A DNA stretch of 64,000 nucleotides from Psychrobacter immobilis (GCA_904846265.1 CAJHAA010000003.1:124001-188000), one strand, 5' to 3'; positions 29,115-39,945 are shown, counted from the first letter of the stretch. A program made the numbers and translations. Notes: generated from the letters alone by a model not told the origin.

Positions 29115-30755
29115 TTATTCAACCTTTACACCATCGAAGCGTATTGAGCCAAGCGGACTAATTTTATAATCGACGACGTTTGGTGCGGTGAATACCGTGA
29201 CCACCGAATGCGCCATTGTCGTCCAAGGCAATTGCTCTTTGAATATCTGCTGAGCTTGTACATAGTCGTTGACGCGCTCATCTTGATTGGTAATCTGACG
29301 GGCGTTAGTCACCAAAGTGTCAAAGTCTTTATTACACCAGCGTGAGTAGTTATTGCCACCGACCGCATCACAAGATAGCAACGTACCTAGCCAGTTGTCA
29401 GGATCCCCATTATCACCAGTCCAGCCTGCTAGAATGACATCAGGCTCACCTTTAGCAGCGCGGTTTAGATACTCGCCCCATTCATACGTCACAAGCTTGG
29501 TATCGACACCAATTTTTGCCCAATCTGCTTGTAGCATTTCAGCCATGAGTTTGGCATTAGGATTGTATGGGCGTTGAACGGGCATATACCATAGATTAAT
29601 GGCAAGTTTGTCCGCGCCTGCTTCTTTTATAAGGGACTTGGCCTTTTCCACATCATAAGGCGCATCTTTGATAGATTTATCGTAGCCCCATTGTGTGGGC
29701 GGCATTGGATTGGTGGCTTTTAATCCTTCGCTTTGATAAACCGCATTGATAATAGCGTCTTTATTAATGGCCATGTCTAATGCTTGGCGAACTTTAAGGT
29801 CGCTAAGCTTCGGTTTTTCAACGTTATAGCCGACATAGCCGACATTAAAGCCGGGTTGATCGAGAACGGTGGCCTTACCAGATTTTTTGACAGAGTCAAT
29901 TTCGGCCGGTTTTGGATAAGCGGACACATGACATTCACCTGCTTGCACTTTTTGCGCACGCACTGCTGAATCTTTGGTGATGACAAACACGAGATTATCG
30001 ATATGAATATCGTCTTTGTTCCAGTAGTCTGGATTTTTGGTATAACGAATTTGCGCGTCTTTTTGATAAGAAGTAAAGACGAAAGGTCCTGTACCAACGG
30101 GTTTGGTGTTGATATCAGCAGCATTACCAGAAGCCATTAACTTTTCTGCATACTCAGCAGAATCGATGTAAGCGAAGGGCATCGCTAGGTTCTGTAAAAA
30201 TGGCGCATTGGTCTCGCTGAGTGTGATTTTGACGGTAGAGTCATCAACCTTTTCGATATTGGAGATAATATCAGGTAGCCCCATGCCGACCGAATAGGGG
30301 AACTCAGCAGGATAGGCTTTATTAAATTCAAACTCTGGATTGGTGATACGCTCCAGGGTAAAGACAATGTCATCTGCGTTGAAATCACGGGTTGGGGTAA
30401 AGTAATCGGTCTTACCATATTTAACCCCTTTACGTAGGTTAAAGGTATAAGTCTTGCCGTCTTCACTAATATCCCAGCTTTCGGCTAAGGCTGGCTGAAT
30501 CTCAGTACCATCTCTTTTGAACTCTACTAAGCCGTTGTAGATGGGAAAGGCGCTCGCATCAAAATCGGTACCTGCAGTGTATTGTGCTGGATCGAATCCA
30601 GCCGGACTACCTTCTGAGCAATAAAGTAAGGTTTTGGCTGCTTTAGCATCTGAGCTGGCAGCAGATTCATCGGTGGTTTTGTTGTCGCCGCTACAGGCAC
30701 TGATGCCTAGAATAACTGTCGCCAACATCGTCAGTTTGAAGAGTGATTTTTGCAT
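29115..30755 (-). CDS. dppA: Peptide ABC transporter substrate-binding lipoprotein DppA-like
   Basis: 546 residues of the family 5 solute-binding proteins. The signal LTMLATVILGISAC ends in a lipobox (ISAC), so the protein should be lipid-anchored rather than freely periplasmic as in E. coli DppA. The mature part begins with LLYCSEGSPAGFDPAQYTAGTDFDAS, similar to DppA, and the LAESWDISEDGKTYTFNLRKGVKYG strand is the family signature. First gene of the operon. A serial arrangement (dppA, hairpin, dppBCDF) lets the binding protein be made in excess. The ligand is presumably di- or short peptides. Confidence 0.93.
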   Translation of the reverse strand: MQKSLFKLTMLATVILGISACSGDNKTTDESAASSDAKAAKTLLYCSEGSPAGFDPAQYTAGTDFDASAFPIYNGLVEFKRDGTEIQPALAESWDISEDGKTYTFNLRKGVKYGKTDYFTPTRDFNADDIVFTLERITNPEFEFNKAYPAEFPYSVGMGLPDIISNIEKVDDSTVKITLSETNAPFLQNLAMPFAYIDSAEYAEKLMASGNAADINTKPVGTGPFVFTSYQKDAQIRYTKNPDYWNKDDIHIDNLVFVITKDSAVRAQKVQAGECHVSAYPKPAEIDSVKKSGKATVLDQPGFNVGYVGYNVEKPKLSDLKVRQALDMAINKDAIINAVYQSEGLKATNPMPPTQWGYDKSIKDAPYDVEKAKSLIKEAGADKLAINLWYMPVQRPYNPNAKLMAEMLQADWAKIGVDTKLVTYEWGEYLNRAAKGEPDVILAGWTGDNGDPDNWLGTLLSCDAVGGNNYSRWCNKDFDTLVTNARQITNQDERVNDYVQAQQIFKEQLPWTTMAHSVVTVFTAPNVVDYKISPLGSIRFDGVKVE

Positions 30756-31211
30756 TATTACATCCTATGTAATGATAAATAGTCGCCAATAGATTTATAA
30801 GATCGTTTTTGACCTATAAATACAATGAGCGTGCTTTTAATTCCCTTTAAAGCAATTGTTTATATCGTGTTTTTGATATGCAAAATAAAAAATATTTCAG
30901 GTTGTATTAACCATTATTCAGATTTGCAAAAAATACCGATATAAATAAGTGGTTTAAATATACTCTGTTCAACAGTGGTAATGCAAGACATCCGTAAGCT
31001 AATTTGATAGAAAACGTTCTGTTTTAATATCTTCATTGCCGAATTGGTTAGAGTTCCTCCTTATTTTAGAAATGCTGATAAAATAATCACGAAAAAACAA
31101 AGGTTAAAATTTTATATAATTCGCTTATTTCCATTTTATTGAATATAAAGTTTTAGTATATAAGCCTCTTAAATAAAAATACTAATTATAAGAGGCATAT
31201 TTTCCCATGTT
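30756..31211. other. Intergenic region upstream of dppA
   Basis: 456 bp of AT-rich DNA. It should contain the dpp promoter and the 3' end of the GMC transcript. An inverted repeat GCCTCTTA / TAAGAGGC (31164-31196) may act as a weak terminator for the GMC gene. No ORF or small RNA is evident. Confidence 0.4.
31164..31196 (-). terminator. Possible weak terminator after GMC oxidoreductase gene
   Basis: An 8-bp perfect stem with a 17-nt AT-rich loop lies just after the stop codon on the minus strand. It lacks a strong T run. Confidence 0.4.
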
Positions 31212-32855
31212 TTATGGCGTGACTGGTTCGATATGACCGTAATTTGCTTTGATAAGATCTGCGAGTTTTTCAGCAATCATAATCGTTGGCGCATTGGTGT
31301 TACCGCTGATGAGAGTCGGCATGATTGAGGCATCGATGACCCTTAATCCCTTTACACCGCGTACTTTTAATTGCAAATCAACCACGGACTGGTCATCTGA
31401 ACCCATACGGCAAGTGCCGACAGGATGATAAATGGTATCTGACTTGTTGCGAATATAGCCGAGCATACCGTCTTTTTCGATATAGGGGGCAGGGTAGTCT
31501 TCAGTAATATATTTGGCGATGGGTGATTCTTGCATGATGGCGCGCGTACGCTCCGCGCCTGCAATCATATATTCCACATCTTTTGGGTGCGAGAGGTAGT
31601 TTGGATCAATCAATACCGCGTCTGAGGGGTCGGCGGAGTCCAGTCTGACCGTACCGCGGCTTTCAGGGCGTAGGTAGCAACTGTGACAAGAGACCGCAAA
31701 GCCACGTCTGAGATCACGACCATGCTCAATCACGCGGGATATGACAAAGTGCAGTTGGGTATTTGGCCACTCTTTTGGATCATCACCGACACTAAAGAAC
31801 GCGCCCGCTTCAGCATAGTTGGTAGACAAGAGGCCTGTACCATCCTTTCTCCACTGCCGAATACTTTTGGTCAATGTCGAAATCGTCGCCATACCAATAC
31901 CGATGACGTCAGTGGTATTGACCTCGTAATCAAAAACGACGTCCAAATGATCTTGTAGATTACCACCAACATCGGGCGCATCTACCATGACGTCTATGCC
32001 ATGCGATTGTAGATGCTCAGCAGGTCCAATACCTGACAACATCAGGACTTTGGGTGAGCCAAAAGTGCCTCCAGATAATATCACTTCATGACGCGCCATA
32101 ACCGCATGCTCGACGCCATCTTTTTCATAAGCGACACCAACGGCCTGTTTGTCTTCAAAGATGACGCGGTTGGCTTGGGCGTGGGTGATGACGGTCAAAT
32201 TTGATCGGTTTTGTACTGGATGTAGATAAGCGGCCGCCGCAGAGCAGCGTTGACCTTGTTTTTCGCCATGAAAGTGGGTGACTTGATATAGCCCTGTACC
32301 GTCTTGCTTTTCGCCATTAAAATCTTGATTATGATCTAAACCATTGGTGATGGCGGCTTCTACGAATGCTTTGGAGATATCACGCGGACTCAGTAAGTTG
32401 CTGACATGAAGCGGGCCACTATCACCATGCAGCTTATCACTCCCATGAATATTATTTTCTGCTTTGATAAAGTAGGGCAGTACATCATCAAATCCCCAAC
32501 CAGTACAGCCTTGTTCTACCCAACGTTCATAATCGAGCGCACTACCACGCGTATAAATCATGGCATTGATCGCAGATGAGCCACCCAAGCATTGACCACG
32601 TGGTTGGAAGCCACGACGGTCGTTCAGATGCGCTTGCGGCGTAGTTTGAAAGCACCAATTATTCAGTTTCAGCGGCTTGCCTGGCACCATCAAAATCAGT
32701 CCAGCAGGGACACGGACAGCAAGGTCTTTACCTTCACCGCCATATTCTAATAAGCAGACACTAATGTCTGGGTTTTCTGTTAATCGGCTAGCAAGTACGC
32801 AGCCAGCTGAACCACCACCCACGATGACGTAATCAAATTTTTTATCAAATTCCAT
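31212..32855 (-). CDS. GMC-family FAD alcohol dehydrogenase (AlkJ/BetA-like)
   Basis: 547 residues. The FAD-binding N-terminus [19 protein letters not shown], the GMC signature region [19 protein letters not shown] and the C-terminal active-site stretch [13 protein letters not shown] are all present. Members oxidise alcohols or choline and pass electrons to the respiratory chain. It is less like choline dehydrogenase than the BetA at 45.4 kb. Its neighbours (DUF779, Zn alcohol dehydrogenase, aldehyde dehydrogenase) suggest a role in alcohol oxidation of the AlkJ kind. Transcribed in the same direction as the cluster, with a ~200-bp gap. Confidence 0.88.
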   Translation of the reverse strand: MEFDKKFDYVIVGGGSAGCVLASRLTENPDISVCLLEYGGEGKDLAVRVPAGLILMVPGKPLKLNNWCFQTTPQAHLNDRRGFQPRGQCLGGSSAINAMIYTRGSALDYERWVEQGCTGWGFDDVLPYFIKAENNIHGSDKLHGDSGPLHVSNLLSPRDISKAFVEAAITNGLDHNQDFNGEKQDGTGLYQVTHFHGEKQGQRCSAAAAYLHPVQNRSNLTVITHAQANRVIFEDKQAVGVAYEKDGVEHAVMARHEVILSGGTFGSPKVLMLSGIGPAEHLQSHGIDVMVDAPDVGGNLQDHLDVVFDYEVNTTDVIGIGMATISTLTKSIRQWRKDGTGLLSTNYAEAGAFFSVGDDPKEWPNTQLHFVISRVIEHGRDLRRGFAVSCHSCYLRPESRGTVRLDSADPSDAVLIDPNYLSHPKDVEYMIAGAERTRAIMQESPIAKYITEDYPAPYIEKDGMLGYIRNKSDTIYHPVGTCRMGSDDQSVVDLQLKVRGVKGLRVIDASIMPTLISGNTNAPTIMIAEKLADLIKANYGHIEPVTP

Positions 32856-33051
32856 TTTACATTCCTTCTAGCATCCATGCTGAGTAAAACGTGCTCGTTA
32901 AAACCCGTTTATTGAAATAGGGTACGCATTACAGTATCTATTATTTTGCTGGAATAATAAAATAAAAATGACTAAGGGGTACTTATCAATCAATATATTG
33001 CATGGCAAAACAATACTAGGACGTGAAACCGCTGGTATAGGCTATTTAAAC

Positions 33052-33378
33052 TTATATAGCACATATCTCTGAACGTACGATAAAGCGCTTACCTTCTGGT
33101 ATTTCAAGCGAAAAACTGGCTCCGCGCCCATCGACCACATCTATCGTTAGATCGGTATGTTGCCAGAGCTTATGCTGAGCTTTACCCATATAAAATGGAC
33201 AGCCAACCAGCTCGCCGATGAGTACGTCTTGTCCGCCTACTTTAAATTCGTCCAATGGATAACACATGGGTGAACTGCCATCGCAGCAGCCGCCTGATTG
33301 ATGAAACATCAGCTCACCGTGCTTAGATTTTAGTAAGTCGATTAATGCTTTGCAGGACTCTGTCGCTGTGACGTTCAT
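33052..33378 (-). CDS. DUF779 family protein
   Basis: 108 residues. The compact Cys-rich segment FHQSGGCCDGSSPMCYP (residues ~25-41) and the FYMGKAQHKLWQHTDLTIDV stretch mark DUF779. This family is often encoded beside acetaldehyde/aldehyde dehydrogenase genes, as here, and its role is not established; the paired cysteines could bind a metal. AAGGAAATC precedes the start. It is separated from adhP by a long hairpin. Confidence 0.85.
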   Translation of the reverse strand: MNVTATESCKALIDLLKSKHGELMFHQSGGCCDGSSPMCYPLDEFKVGGQDVLIGELVGCPFYMGKAQHKLWQHTDLTIDVVDGRGASFSLEIPEGKRFIVRSEICAI

Positions 33379-33439
33379 AATGATTTCCTTATCGTTAGAC
33401 CCGAACGAATGTCTTTCATAATCATACTGAATAGAAAAT

Positions 33440-33503
33440 AAAGGGTCGCATCATGTTCACTCACATCATTTATCATATGTGGTTGAAAACGATACGACCC
33501 TTT
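33440..33503 (-). terminator. Long hairpin between adhP and DUF779 gene
   Basis: A 13-bp stem with one mismatch (AAAGGGTCGCATC with GATACGACCCTTT) closes a ~38-nt loop that contains an inner CACAT / ATGTG hairpin. It lies about 80 nt after the adhP stop on the minus strand and is followed by TTTATTTTC. Confidence 0.55.
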
Positions 33504-33584
33504 ACTAATGATTACTCTAGCCAGTCATTGAGACGGTGTTACGAATCTCAAAATATCATAAAGCATGCGGCTACGTAATGGTTG

Positions 33585-34631
33585 CTACATACTATAGTCA
33601 ATGACAATGCGACCTTCGATTTTGCCATCACGCATACGATCAAAGATATCATTGATATTTTCTAGTGGCTCAGCGGCAACGGTGGCTTTTACTTTGCCTG
33701 CTGCTGCCATGTCTAGCGACTCTTGCAAGTCGAGACGCGTACCAACGATTGAGCCACGAATGGTAATACCGTTTAAAACAGTATCAAAAATAGATACTGG
33801 GAATTCGCCCGTTGGTAGACCGTTACAGACCAAAGTACCACCGCGTCGTAACATGCCTAATGCTTGATCAAAGGCTTTTGAAGATACTGCTGTCACGAGC
33901 GCACCGTGAGCACCGCCGATTTCTTTTTGTAGATATTCAGCAGGGTCAGTATTTTTCGCATTGACAGTGACTTTGGCGCCCAATTTTTTAGCGAATGCCA
34001 GTTTTTCGTCATCAATATCCACAGCAGCAACGTTCAATCCCATTGCAATGGCATACTGAACAGCCATATGTCCCAGTCCACCGATACCTGAAATGACAAC
34101 CCAATCGCCTGGCTTGGTGTCGGTCATTTTAAGACCTTTGTAGACCGTGACGCCTGCACATAACACTGGTGCAATTTCAATAGAGTCAACGCTTTCAGGA
34201 ATGATACCGACATAGTTGGCATCTGCTAGGACGTATTCTGCAAAGCTGCCGTTTACCGAGTAACCAGAGTTTTGTTGGCTTTCGCATAAAGTTTCCCAGC
34301 CACCTAAGCAATGGGTACAGTGGCCACAAGCAGAGTAGAGCCAAGGGATACCGACTCGGTCGCCTTCTTTGACATGGTGCACATTGTCACCAACGGCAGT
34401 GATAAGACCAACGCCTTCGTGGCCTGGGATAAACGGTGGGCTAGGTTTGACTGGCCAATCGCCCTCAATGGCATGCAAATCGGTATGACAGACACCTGAT
34501 GCCTGCATTTTTACGACGATTTGACCAGCACCTGCGGTTGGAATATCTACTTCTTCAATTTCTAAGGGTTGTCCGAATTCATGCAGCACGGCCGCTTTCA
34601 TTTTATTACTCACGTTGTAACTCCTTGTCAT
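33585..34631 (-). CDS. adhP: Zinc-dependent alcohol dehydrogenase (AdhP type)
   Basis: 348 residues, medium-chain dehydrogenase. Catalytic zinc ligands appear in [16 protein letters not shown] and PGHEGVG, and the four structural zinc cysteines in [15 protein letters not shown]. The NAD-binding motif is [13 protein letters not shown]. This form prefers primary alcohols such as ethanol. The ATG at 34631 or the one nine codons later ([10 protein letters not shown]) could be the start; the latter aligns best with the family. It lies 79 bp after the aldehyde dehydrogenase gene in the same direction, fitting alcohol to aldehyde to acid. Confidence 0.92.
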   Translation of the reverse strand: MTRSYNVSNKMKAAVLHEFGQPLEIEEVDIPTAGAGQIVVKMQASGVCHTDLHAIEGDWPVKPSPPFIPGHEGVGLITAVGDNVHHVKEGDRVGIPWLYSACGHCTHCLGGWETLCESQQNSGYSVNGSFAEYVLADANYVGIIPESVDSIEIAPVLCAGVTVYKGLKMTDTKPGDWVVISGIGGLGHMAVQYAIAMGLNVAAVDIDDEKLAFAKKLGAKVTVNAKNTDPAEYLQKEIGGAHGALVTAVSSKAFDQALGMLRRGGTLVCNGLPTGEFPVSIFDTVLNGITIRGSIVGTRLDLQESLDMAAAGKVKATVAAEPLENINDIFDRMRDGKIEGRIVIDYSM

Positions 34632-34710
34632 CGTTCTTTACATTAAGATGCTCAGCGAGCATCGAGGTCGCACTTTACAGTTTTGCCATAAAGTGCTTTG
34701 AAAAACAGAA

Positions 34711-36237
34711 TTAAAAGAAGCCCATCGCTTTAGGACTGTACGATACGAGCATATTTTTGGTCTGCTGATAGTGATCAAGCATCATCAGATGGTTTTCGCG
34801 GCCGATGCCAGACTGCTTATAACCGCCAAACGCCGAATGCGCAGGATAGAGATGATAGCAATTCGTCCAAACGCGGCCAGCTTTAATGCCACGACCGAAA
34901 CGATAAGCGCGCGTACCATTACGCGTCCAGACGCCAGCACCAAGACCATATAAGGTGTCATTGGCGAGAGTCATTGCTTCTTCATCGTCTTTAAAAGTGG
35001 TGACAGCGAGTACGGGGCCAAAGATTTCTTCTTGGAACACGCGCATATCATTCGTGCCTTCAAAGATGGTCGGCTGCACATAATAACCGTTTGCCATATC
35101 GCCATCATGTTTGGCTAGCTCACCGCCCACAAGGACTTTTGCACCTTCTTTCTTACCGATATCGAGATAAGATAGGATTTTTTCTAACTGATCTGAGCTG
35201 GCTTGCGCACCAATCATGGTATCGGTATCAAGCGGGTTGCCCATTTTTATCGCTTTCACGCGAGCGATACAGCGTTTCATGAATTCATCATAGATGCTTT
35301 CGTGTACGAGGGCGCGTGATGGGCAGGTACAGACTTCGCCTTGGTTGAGTGCAAACATGACCAAACCTTCAACCGCTTTATCTAAGAAGTCATCGTCCTC
35401 ATCCATGATATCGGCAAAGAAGATGTTTGGACTCTTACCACCGAGCTCTAGCGTTACTGGAATGATATTTTCACTGGCGTATTGCATAATTAAGCGACCA
35501 GTGGTGGTCTCACCCGTAAAGGAAACTTTATCGATACGCGGGTTGGAAGCGATTGGCTTACCAGCTTCTACACCAAAGCCGTTAATGACGTTTAGTACGC
35601 CTTTTGGTAAAATATCCGCCGCGCCTATGACGTCAAGCATGTATAAAACAGAAGCTGGTGTTTGCTCGGCAGGCTTGAGGACGATACAGTTACCCGCAGC
35701 AAGGGCTGGGGCAATTTTCCAAATCGCCATTAGAATAGGAAAGTTCCAAGGAATGATTTGACCGACGACGCCTAGAGGCTCATGGAAATGATAAGCAACC
35801 GTGTCTTCATCAATTTGGCTAATGCCGCCTTCTTGCGCGCGGATAACGCCCGCAAAATAACGCAAATGGTCGATGGCGATTGGAATATCAGCGGCGAGGG
35901 TCTCACGTACTGGTTTGCCATTCTCATAAGACTCAGCAATCGCGATTGCCTCTAAATTGGCTTCGATACCGTCAGCAAGTTTGAGCAACATATTAGAGCG
36001 ATCAGTGACACTAGTTTTGCCCCATGCGTCTTTTGCTGCATGAGCCGCATCTAGCGCCGCTTCAACATCGGCAGCTTTAGAGCGCGCAATCTGACAGAAG
36101 GTTTTACCATCGATTGGACTTGAGTTGTCAAAGTATTCACCATCGATTGGTGCGACCCACTCACCATTGATGAAGTTGTCATATTTTTTGCGGAATTCAA
36201 CAGGACTATTTTCAGTATTGGGATAGGCGTATAACAT
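34711..36237 (-). CDS. NAD-dependent aldehyde dehydrogenase (AldB/ExaC type)
   Basis: 508 residues. The oxyanion motif [17 protein letters not shown], the general base Glu in [14 protein letters not shown] and the catalytic Cys in [13 protein letters not shown] are present, and the C-terminal [17 protein letters not shown] motif is typical. The double Cys (CTC) is seen in AldB/ExaC acetaldehyde dehydrogenases. First gene of the minus-strand run ALDH - adhP - DUF779 - GMC. AAGGAG precedes the ATG. Subfamily assignment rests on DUF779 and ADH neighbours and motif style. Confidence 0.92.
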   Translation of the reverse strand: MLYAYPNTENSPVEFRKKYDNFINGEWVAPIDGEYFDNSSPIDGKTFCQIARSKAADVEAALDAAHAAKDAWGKTSVTDRSNMLLKLADGIEANLEAIAIAESYENGKPVRETLAADIPIAIDHLRYFAGVIRAQEGGISQIDEDTVAYHFHEPLGVVGQIIPWNFPILMAIWKIAPALAAGNCIVLKPAEQTPASVLYMLDVIGAADILPKGVLNVINGFGVEAGKPIASNPRIDKVSFTGETTTGRLIMQYASENIIPVTLELGGKSPNIFFADIMDEDDDFLDKAVEGLVMFALNQGEVCTCPSRALVHESIYDEFMKRCIARVKAIKMGNPLDTDTMIGAQASSDQLEKILSYLDIGKKEGAKVLVGGELAKHDGDMANGYYVQPTIFEGTNDMRVFQEEIFGPVLAVTTFKDDEEAMTLANDTLYGLGAGVWTRNGTRAYRFGRGIKAGRVWTNCYHLYPAHSAFGGYKQSGIGRENHLMMLDHYQQTKNMLVSYSPKAMGFF

Positions 36238-36527
36238 TAACGACTCCTTGTTGTGTATTATGGCTAGTTAAGAACAAACGACTTAAGCATAAATATTTGG
36301 CCATCCTGACCAAGCTATGACCCTATCGTACTGAGCTTTAGCGATGAGCGATAATGACTTTTTATAATGATATATTTCGTATCGTATAACTTTAAGTTAT
36401 GTGGCTTATTAGGGTTAAAGTCGTCCGCAAAACGGATGTAGCTGTTATAATTGTTGGCAGCTTTTTCTCTTATTATTTGCTCTTAAGCTGTTTTTCTTAT
36501 TACTATTAACTTAATTGGTTTAGATAT

Positions 36528-38456
36528 ATGCGTCAATCTTCTGCTCTTGATATCTTAAAAACGGGTCAAAATGTCTTTTTGACTGGCTCAGCAGGTTCAG
36601 GTAAGACTTATACGCTCAATCAATATATCGACTACCTGCGCGCGCGCCGTGTGCCTGTCGCCGTCACTGCGAGTACTGGTATTGCTGCCACACACATGAA
36701 TGGCACAACGATTCATAGCTGGTCCGGCATCGGTATCAAAGATGAGTTAAGCGACCGCGATTTGACTACGTTATCACGCAAGCAGTTTTTGGCAGACCGA
36801 CTAAAAGACACCGCGGTATTGGTCATTGATGAGATATCGATGTTGCATGCTAAGCAGCTCAATTTGGTCAGCCAAGTACTCAAGCATATCCGCAAAAATG
36901 ACAAAGCCTTTGGTGGTATCCAAGTGGTCGTGGCAGGGGACTTTTTTCAGCTGCCACCGATTGGTAGTAAGGGTGAAACCAACCGTGAAAAATTTGCCTT
37001 TATGTCGGAAGCGTGGCTTGATGCCAAGTTCCATATTTGCTATCTGTCTGAGCAACATCGTCAAGTAAGTGAGGCGGCTAATGGCGGACTTGATTTGGAC
37101 GATATTCTCAACCAAATTCGTCGTCAGGAAGTCACTTTTGAATCGATTGCCGCGCTGGAGGCGACTTTTGATCAGAATGTCGATATCAAACGTACCCGTC
37201 TTTATACCCACAATCTCAACGTTAATAGCATCAATGATAAAGAGCTTGCCGCGTTAGAGGGCGAGATGATGCGCTTTACCGCAACGTCCACGGGCGACAG
37301 TAAATTGGTTGAGACGCTTAAAAAAACGGTACGTACCCAAGACGATTTGGTACTAAAAGTCGGTGCCAAGGTGATGTTTATCAAAAACAATACTGAACTT
37401 GGCGTGTCCAACGGTACGATGGGTGAATTGATTGGTTTTGCCGCTGTTAAAATTAATGATGATAGCAAAGACAGCAGTGATGATTTAATCGAAGATGATG
37501 ATGAAAATACTGAAAATGAGACGAATAAGACTGTAAAAGGCAAAGGTAAAAAAGCCATAAAAGAGAAACCCAAAGCCAAAAAGCCAACGACGCAAAAAAT
37601 GCCCGTGGTTCGGCTCAATTCAGGGCGTGAAGTTGTCGCTGAGCCTGAAGAATGGATTATCGAAGATGAGACAGGAGATGTGCTGGCAAGCTATGAGCAA
37701 GTACCGCTTTGTCTAGCATGGGCGATTACCATTCATAAGTCACAAGGCATGACCCTCGATGCCGCAGAGATTGACTTATCGCGCACCTTTGAGCTGGGGC
37801 AAGGATATGTGGCATTGTCACGATTAAAATCGCTGGCAGGTCTGCAGTTGCTGGGTATGAACGACATGAGTTTGCAACTTGATCCGCTAGCACGCGGTGC
37901 GGACAAACGCTTTTTAGCATTGTCTGATGAGGCTGATGCCAATTATGCGATGCTTGATGAAGAGAGCATGACGCAGGCACATGAAAAATTTATTTTAAAA
38001 TCGGGCGGTACGCTGAGTAAATCAGTGATTGATGCTTATGCCACTTTGCAAAAAAAGCGCCGCGAGCAACAACAGGCGCAAATAGACAAAAAACAGAAAC
38101 TGGGCAATCAAGTTTCTGATAAGTCAGACAGTACCTTGCTTGCGACGCGATTATTATTAGAGGAGAGCTTGTCGATTGCAGAAATCTCACAAGCCCGTCA
38201 GCTTTCACAATCGACCATCATGCGTCATATTGCTGACCTAAAATCTCAAGATCCAAGTCTCGCTTGTGATCATTTGCGTCCAGAGGATGAGGTGATGACG
38301 GCGGTTGGTAATGCCTACGTCGCGATTAAAGTCGCCAATAATCCAAATGATTTCAATGATAATGGCAGTATTAAATTGCGTCCAATATTCGATCATCTTA
38401 AGCAAAGTATTGATTACAATGCCATTCGTTTGGCACTTATTTTTATAACGCCCTAA
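36528..38456 (+). CDS. PIF1-like ATP-dependent helicase with C-terminal helix-turn-helix
   Basis: 642 residues. Superfamily 1B helicase with Walker A GSAGSGKT (20-27), VTASTGIAATHMNGTTIHSW (motif Ia), DEISML (motif II), AGDFFQLPP (motif III) and a late AITIHKSQGMTLD (motif V/VI region). A charged low-complexity insert (~310-360, acidic then Lys-rich) splits the helicase core. From ~540 a helix-turn-helix region (LSIAEISQARQLSQSTIMRHIADLK) resembles the C-terminal domains of some RecQ-like helicases. Likely acts in replication or repair. Weak ribosome site. Single gene. Confidence 0.9.
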   Translation: MRQSSALDILKTGQNVFLTGSAGSGKTYTLNQYIDYLRARRVPVAVTASTGIAATHMNGTTIHSWSGIGIKDELSDRDLTTLSRKQFLADRLKDTAVLVIDEISMLHAKQLNLVSQVLKHIRKNDKAFGGIQVVVAGDFFQLPPIGSKGETNREKFAFMSEAWLDAKFHICYLSEQHRQVSEAANGGLDLDDILNQIRRQEVTFESIAALEATFDQNVDIKRTRLYTHNLNVNSINDKELAALEGEMMRFTATSTGDSKLVETLKKTVRTQDDLVLKVGAKVMFIKNNTELGVSNGTMGELIGFAAVKINDDSKDSSDDLIEDDDENTENETNKTVKGKGKKAIKEKPKAKKPTTQKMPVVRLNSGREVVAEPEEWIIEDETGDVLASYEQVPLCLAWAITIHKSQGMTLDAAEIDLSRTFELGQGYVALSRLKSLAGLQLLGMNDMSLQLDPLARGADKRFLALSDEADANYAMLDEESMTQAHEKFILKSGGTLSKSVIDAYATLQKKRREQQQAQIDKKQKLGNQVSDKSDSTLLATRLLLEESLSIAEISQARQLSQSTIMRHIADLKSQDPSLACDHLRPEDEVMTAVGNAYVAIKVANNPNDFNDNGSIKLRPIFDHLKQSIDYNAIRLALIFITP

Positions 38457-38631
38457 TACTGAATGGCGTCTTGATACTGAGTATGACAATTCAGGGTTCA
38501 ATCATTCACCAAAGCCATTTAGCTTTTATATAACAATCCTTAGAGCCGATTAACAACTTGTTGGTTTTGTCTCATGGTAGCGCTGACTTTGTAGTGCTCA
38601 ATTTTTTATCCCTTTATAGCGATATCTTTTT

Positions 38632-39822
38632 ATGCCTGATTTTTCGAGCGCCACTTATCAATTAACGTCTGACCCAATAGCAGCAGCGGCGTTTCATACA
38701 TCTAGTGAGCACACACAGCCACTGAGGATTGCTATCAATGGTTTTGGACGTATAGGGCGCAATGTGTTGCGGGCATTGCTAGAGCGCTTTGAGGTATTAG
38801 GCCGTGCGATCCATGTGGTGGCAATTAATGATTTAGCACCAGCGGATATTTTGCTGCATTTATTAAAGTTTGACAGCACGCATGGTCGCCTAAGTCGCCT
38901 TGGAGTCAGTGCTGATATTGTGGCGAGTAGCAACGATGAAGCGAGCGATGACGGTAACAATAACAGCGCCACACAGCTTTGTCTGACAAAAAACAATTAT
39001 ACCTACTGTATCAATTTATTCTCGGAACCTAACCCTGCGCAGTTGCCTTGGCAGGCGCTGGGTGTCGATGTGGTGCTAGAGTGTACCGGACATTTTCGCT
39101 CTTATGAGCAAGCACAACTGCACATAGTGGCTGGCGCGCAGCAGGTGATTATTGGTGCGGCACCATTCGATGATGTCGATGCTTGTATCGTTATGGGCGT
39201 TAATACTGATGAGCTAACACGTGAGCTGCCGATTATATCGAGCGTCTCTTGTACCACGCAGGCCTTGGTTCCCTTGATTGCGACGCTTGATACCGCATTT
39301 GGGGTAAAGTCAGCGATGATGACGGAGATTCATGCGGTCACCGCTGATCAGACAGTGCTTGATCAAGCGCACCGTGACCCAAGACGCGCGCGCGCGTCTG
39401 GTTATAATATTATCCCAACCACCTCTAGCAGTATCGCGGCGACAGAGCGTGTGCTACCTGCTATGGTAGGCAAGATAAATGGGCATTCGATACGAGTGCC
39501 TACCATTGATGTCGCAGCTATTGATGTGACCTTTGTTTTTGATACGCCCGATGTGTCTGTCGAGGCAGTCCGCGAGGCACTCAAATCTGCCAGTCAGGCA
39601 CATTTGCGTGACATCATGGCTTATACGGATGAGCCATTGGTATCCAGTGATTTTATCCATCAGACTGAGTCTTTGATCATTGATGGTCAGCAGCTCATGC
39701 AAGTGGGTAGCCAGTACAAGGTTTTTGCATGGTATGACAACGAATGGGGTTATGCCAACAGACTGCTAGATATGTGTCTACATCTGGCTTCTCATAAAAA
39801 AGCTATCGTCAATTCTCTATAA
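38632..39822 (+). CDS. Type I glyceraldehyde-3-phosphate dehydrogenase-like protein
   Basis: 396 residues, about 60 longer than typical GAPDH. A 30-residue N-terminal extension precedes the NAD motif INGFGRIGRNVLRAL. A Ser/Asn/Asp-rich insert lies near 95-116. The catalytic Cys is C207 in SSVSCTTQ, where most GAPDH and erythrose-4-phosphate dehydrogenases have SCTTN; His234 is in MTEIHAVTADQ. Other marks (DPRRARASGYNIIPT, WYDNEWGYANRLLDM) are normal. The physiological substrate could be GAP or erythrose-4-phosphate. No ribosome site is clear. Confidence 0.85.
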   Translation: MPDFSSATYQLTSDPIAAAAFHTSSEHTQPLRIAINGFGRIGRNVLRALLERFEVLGRAIHVVAINDLAPADILLHLLKFDSTHGRLSRLGVSADIVASSNDEASDDGNNNSATQLCLTKNNYTYCINLFSEPNPAQLPWQALGVDVVLECTGHFRSYEQAQLHIVAGAQQVIIGAAPFDDVDACIVMGVNTDELTRELPIISSVSCTTQALVPLIATLDTAFGVKSAMMTEIHAVTADQTVLDQAHRDPRRARASGYNIIPTTSSSIAATERVLPAMVGKINGHSIRVPTIDVAAIDVTFVFDTPDVSVEAVREALKSASQAHLRDIMAYTDEPLVSSDFIHQTESLIIDGQQLMQVGSQYKVFAWYDNEWGYANRLLDMCLHLASHKKAIVNSL

Positions 39823-39945
39823 AAAAGTGACCGCGCTAACCTCGCGGCAAGTATCATATATACCTCTGCATGCAGTTGCCTTGACTCTCTTTTAAACTGA
39901 ATCAACGATAGCATCAAAATAATTTAAATTCGTTCAATTAATTGC

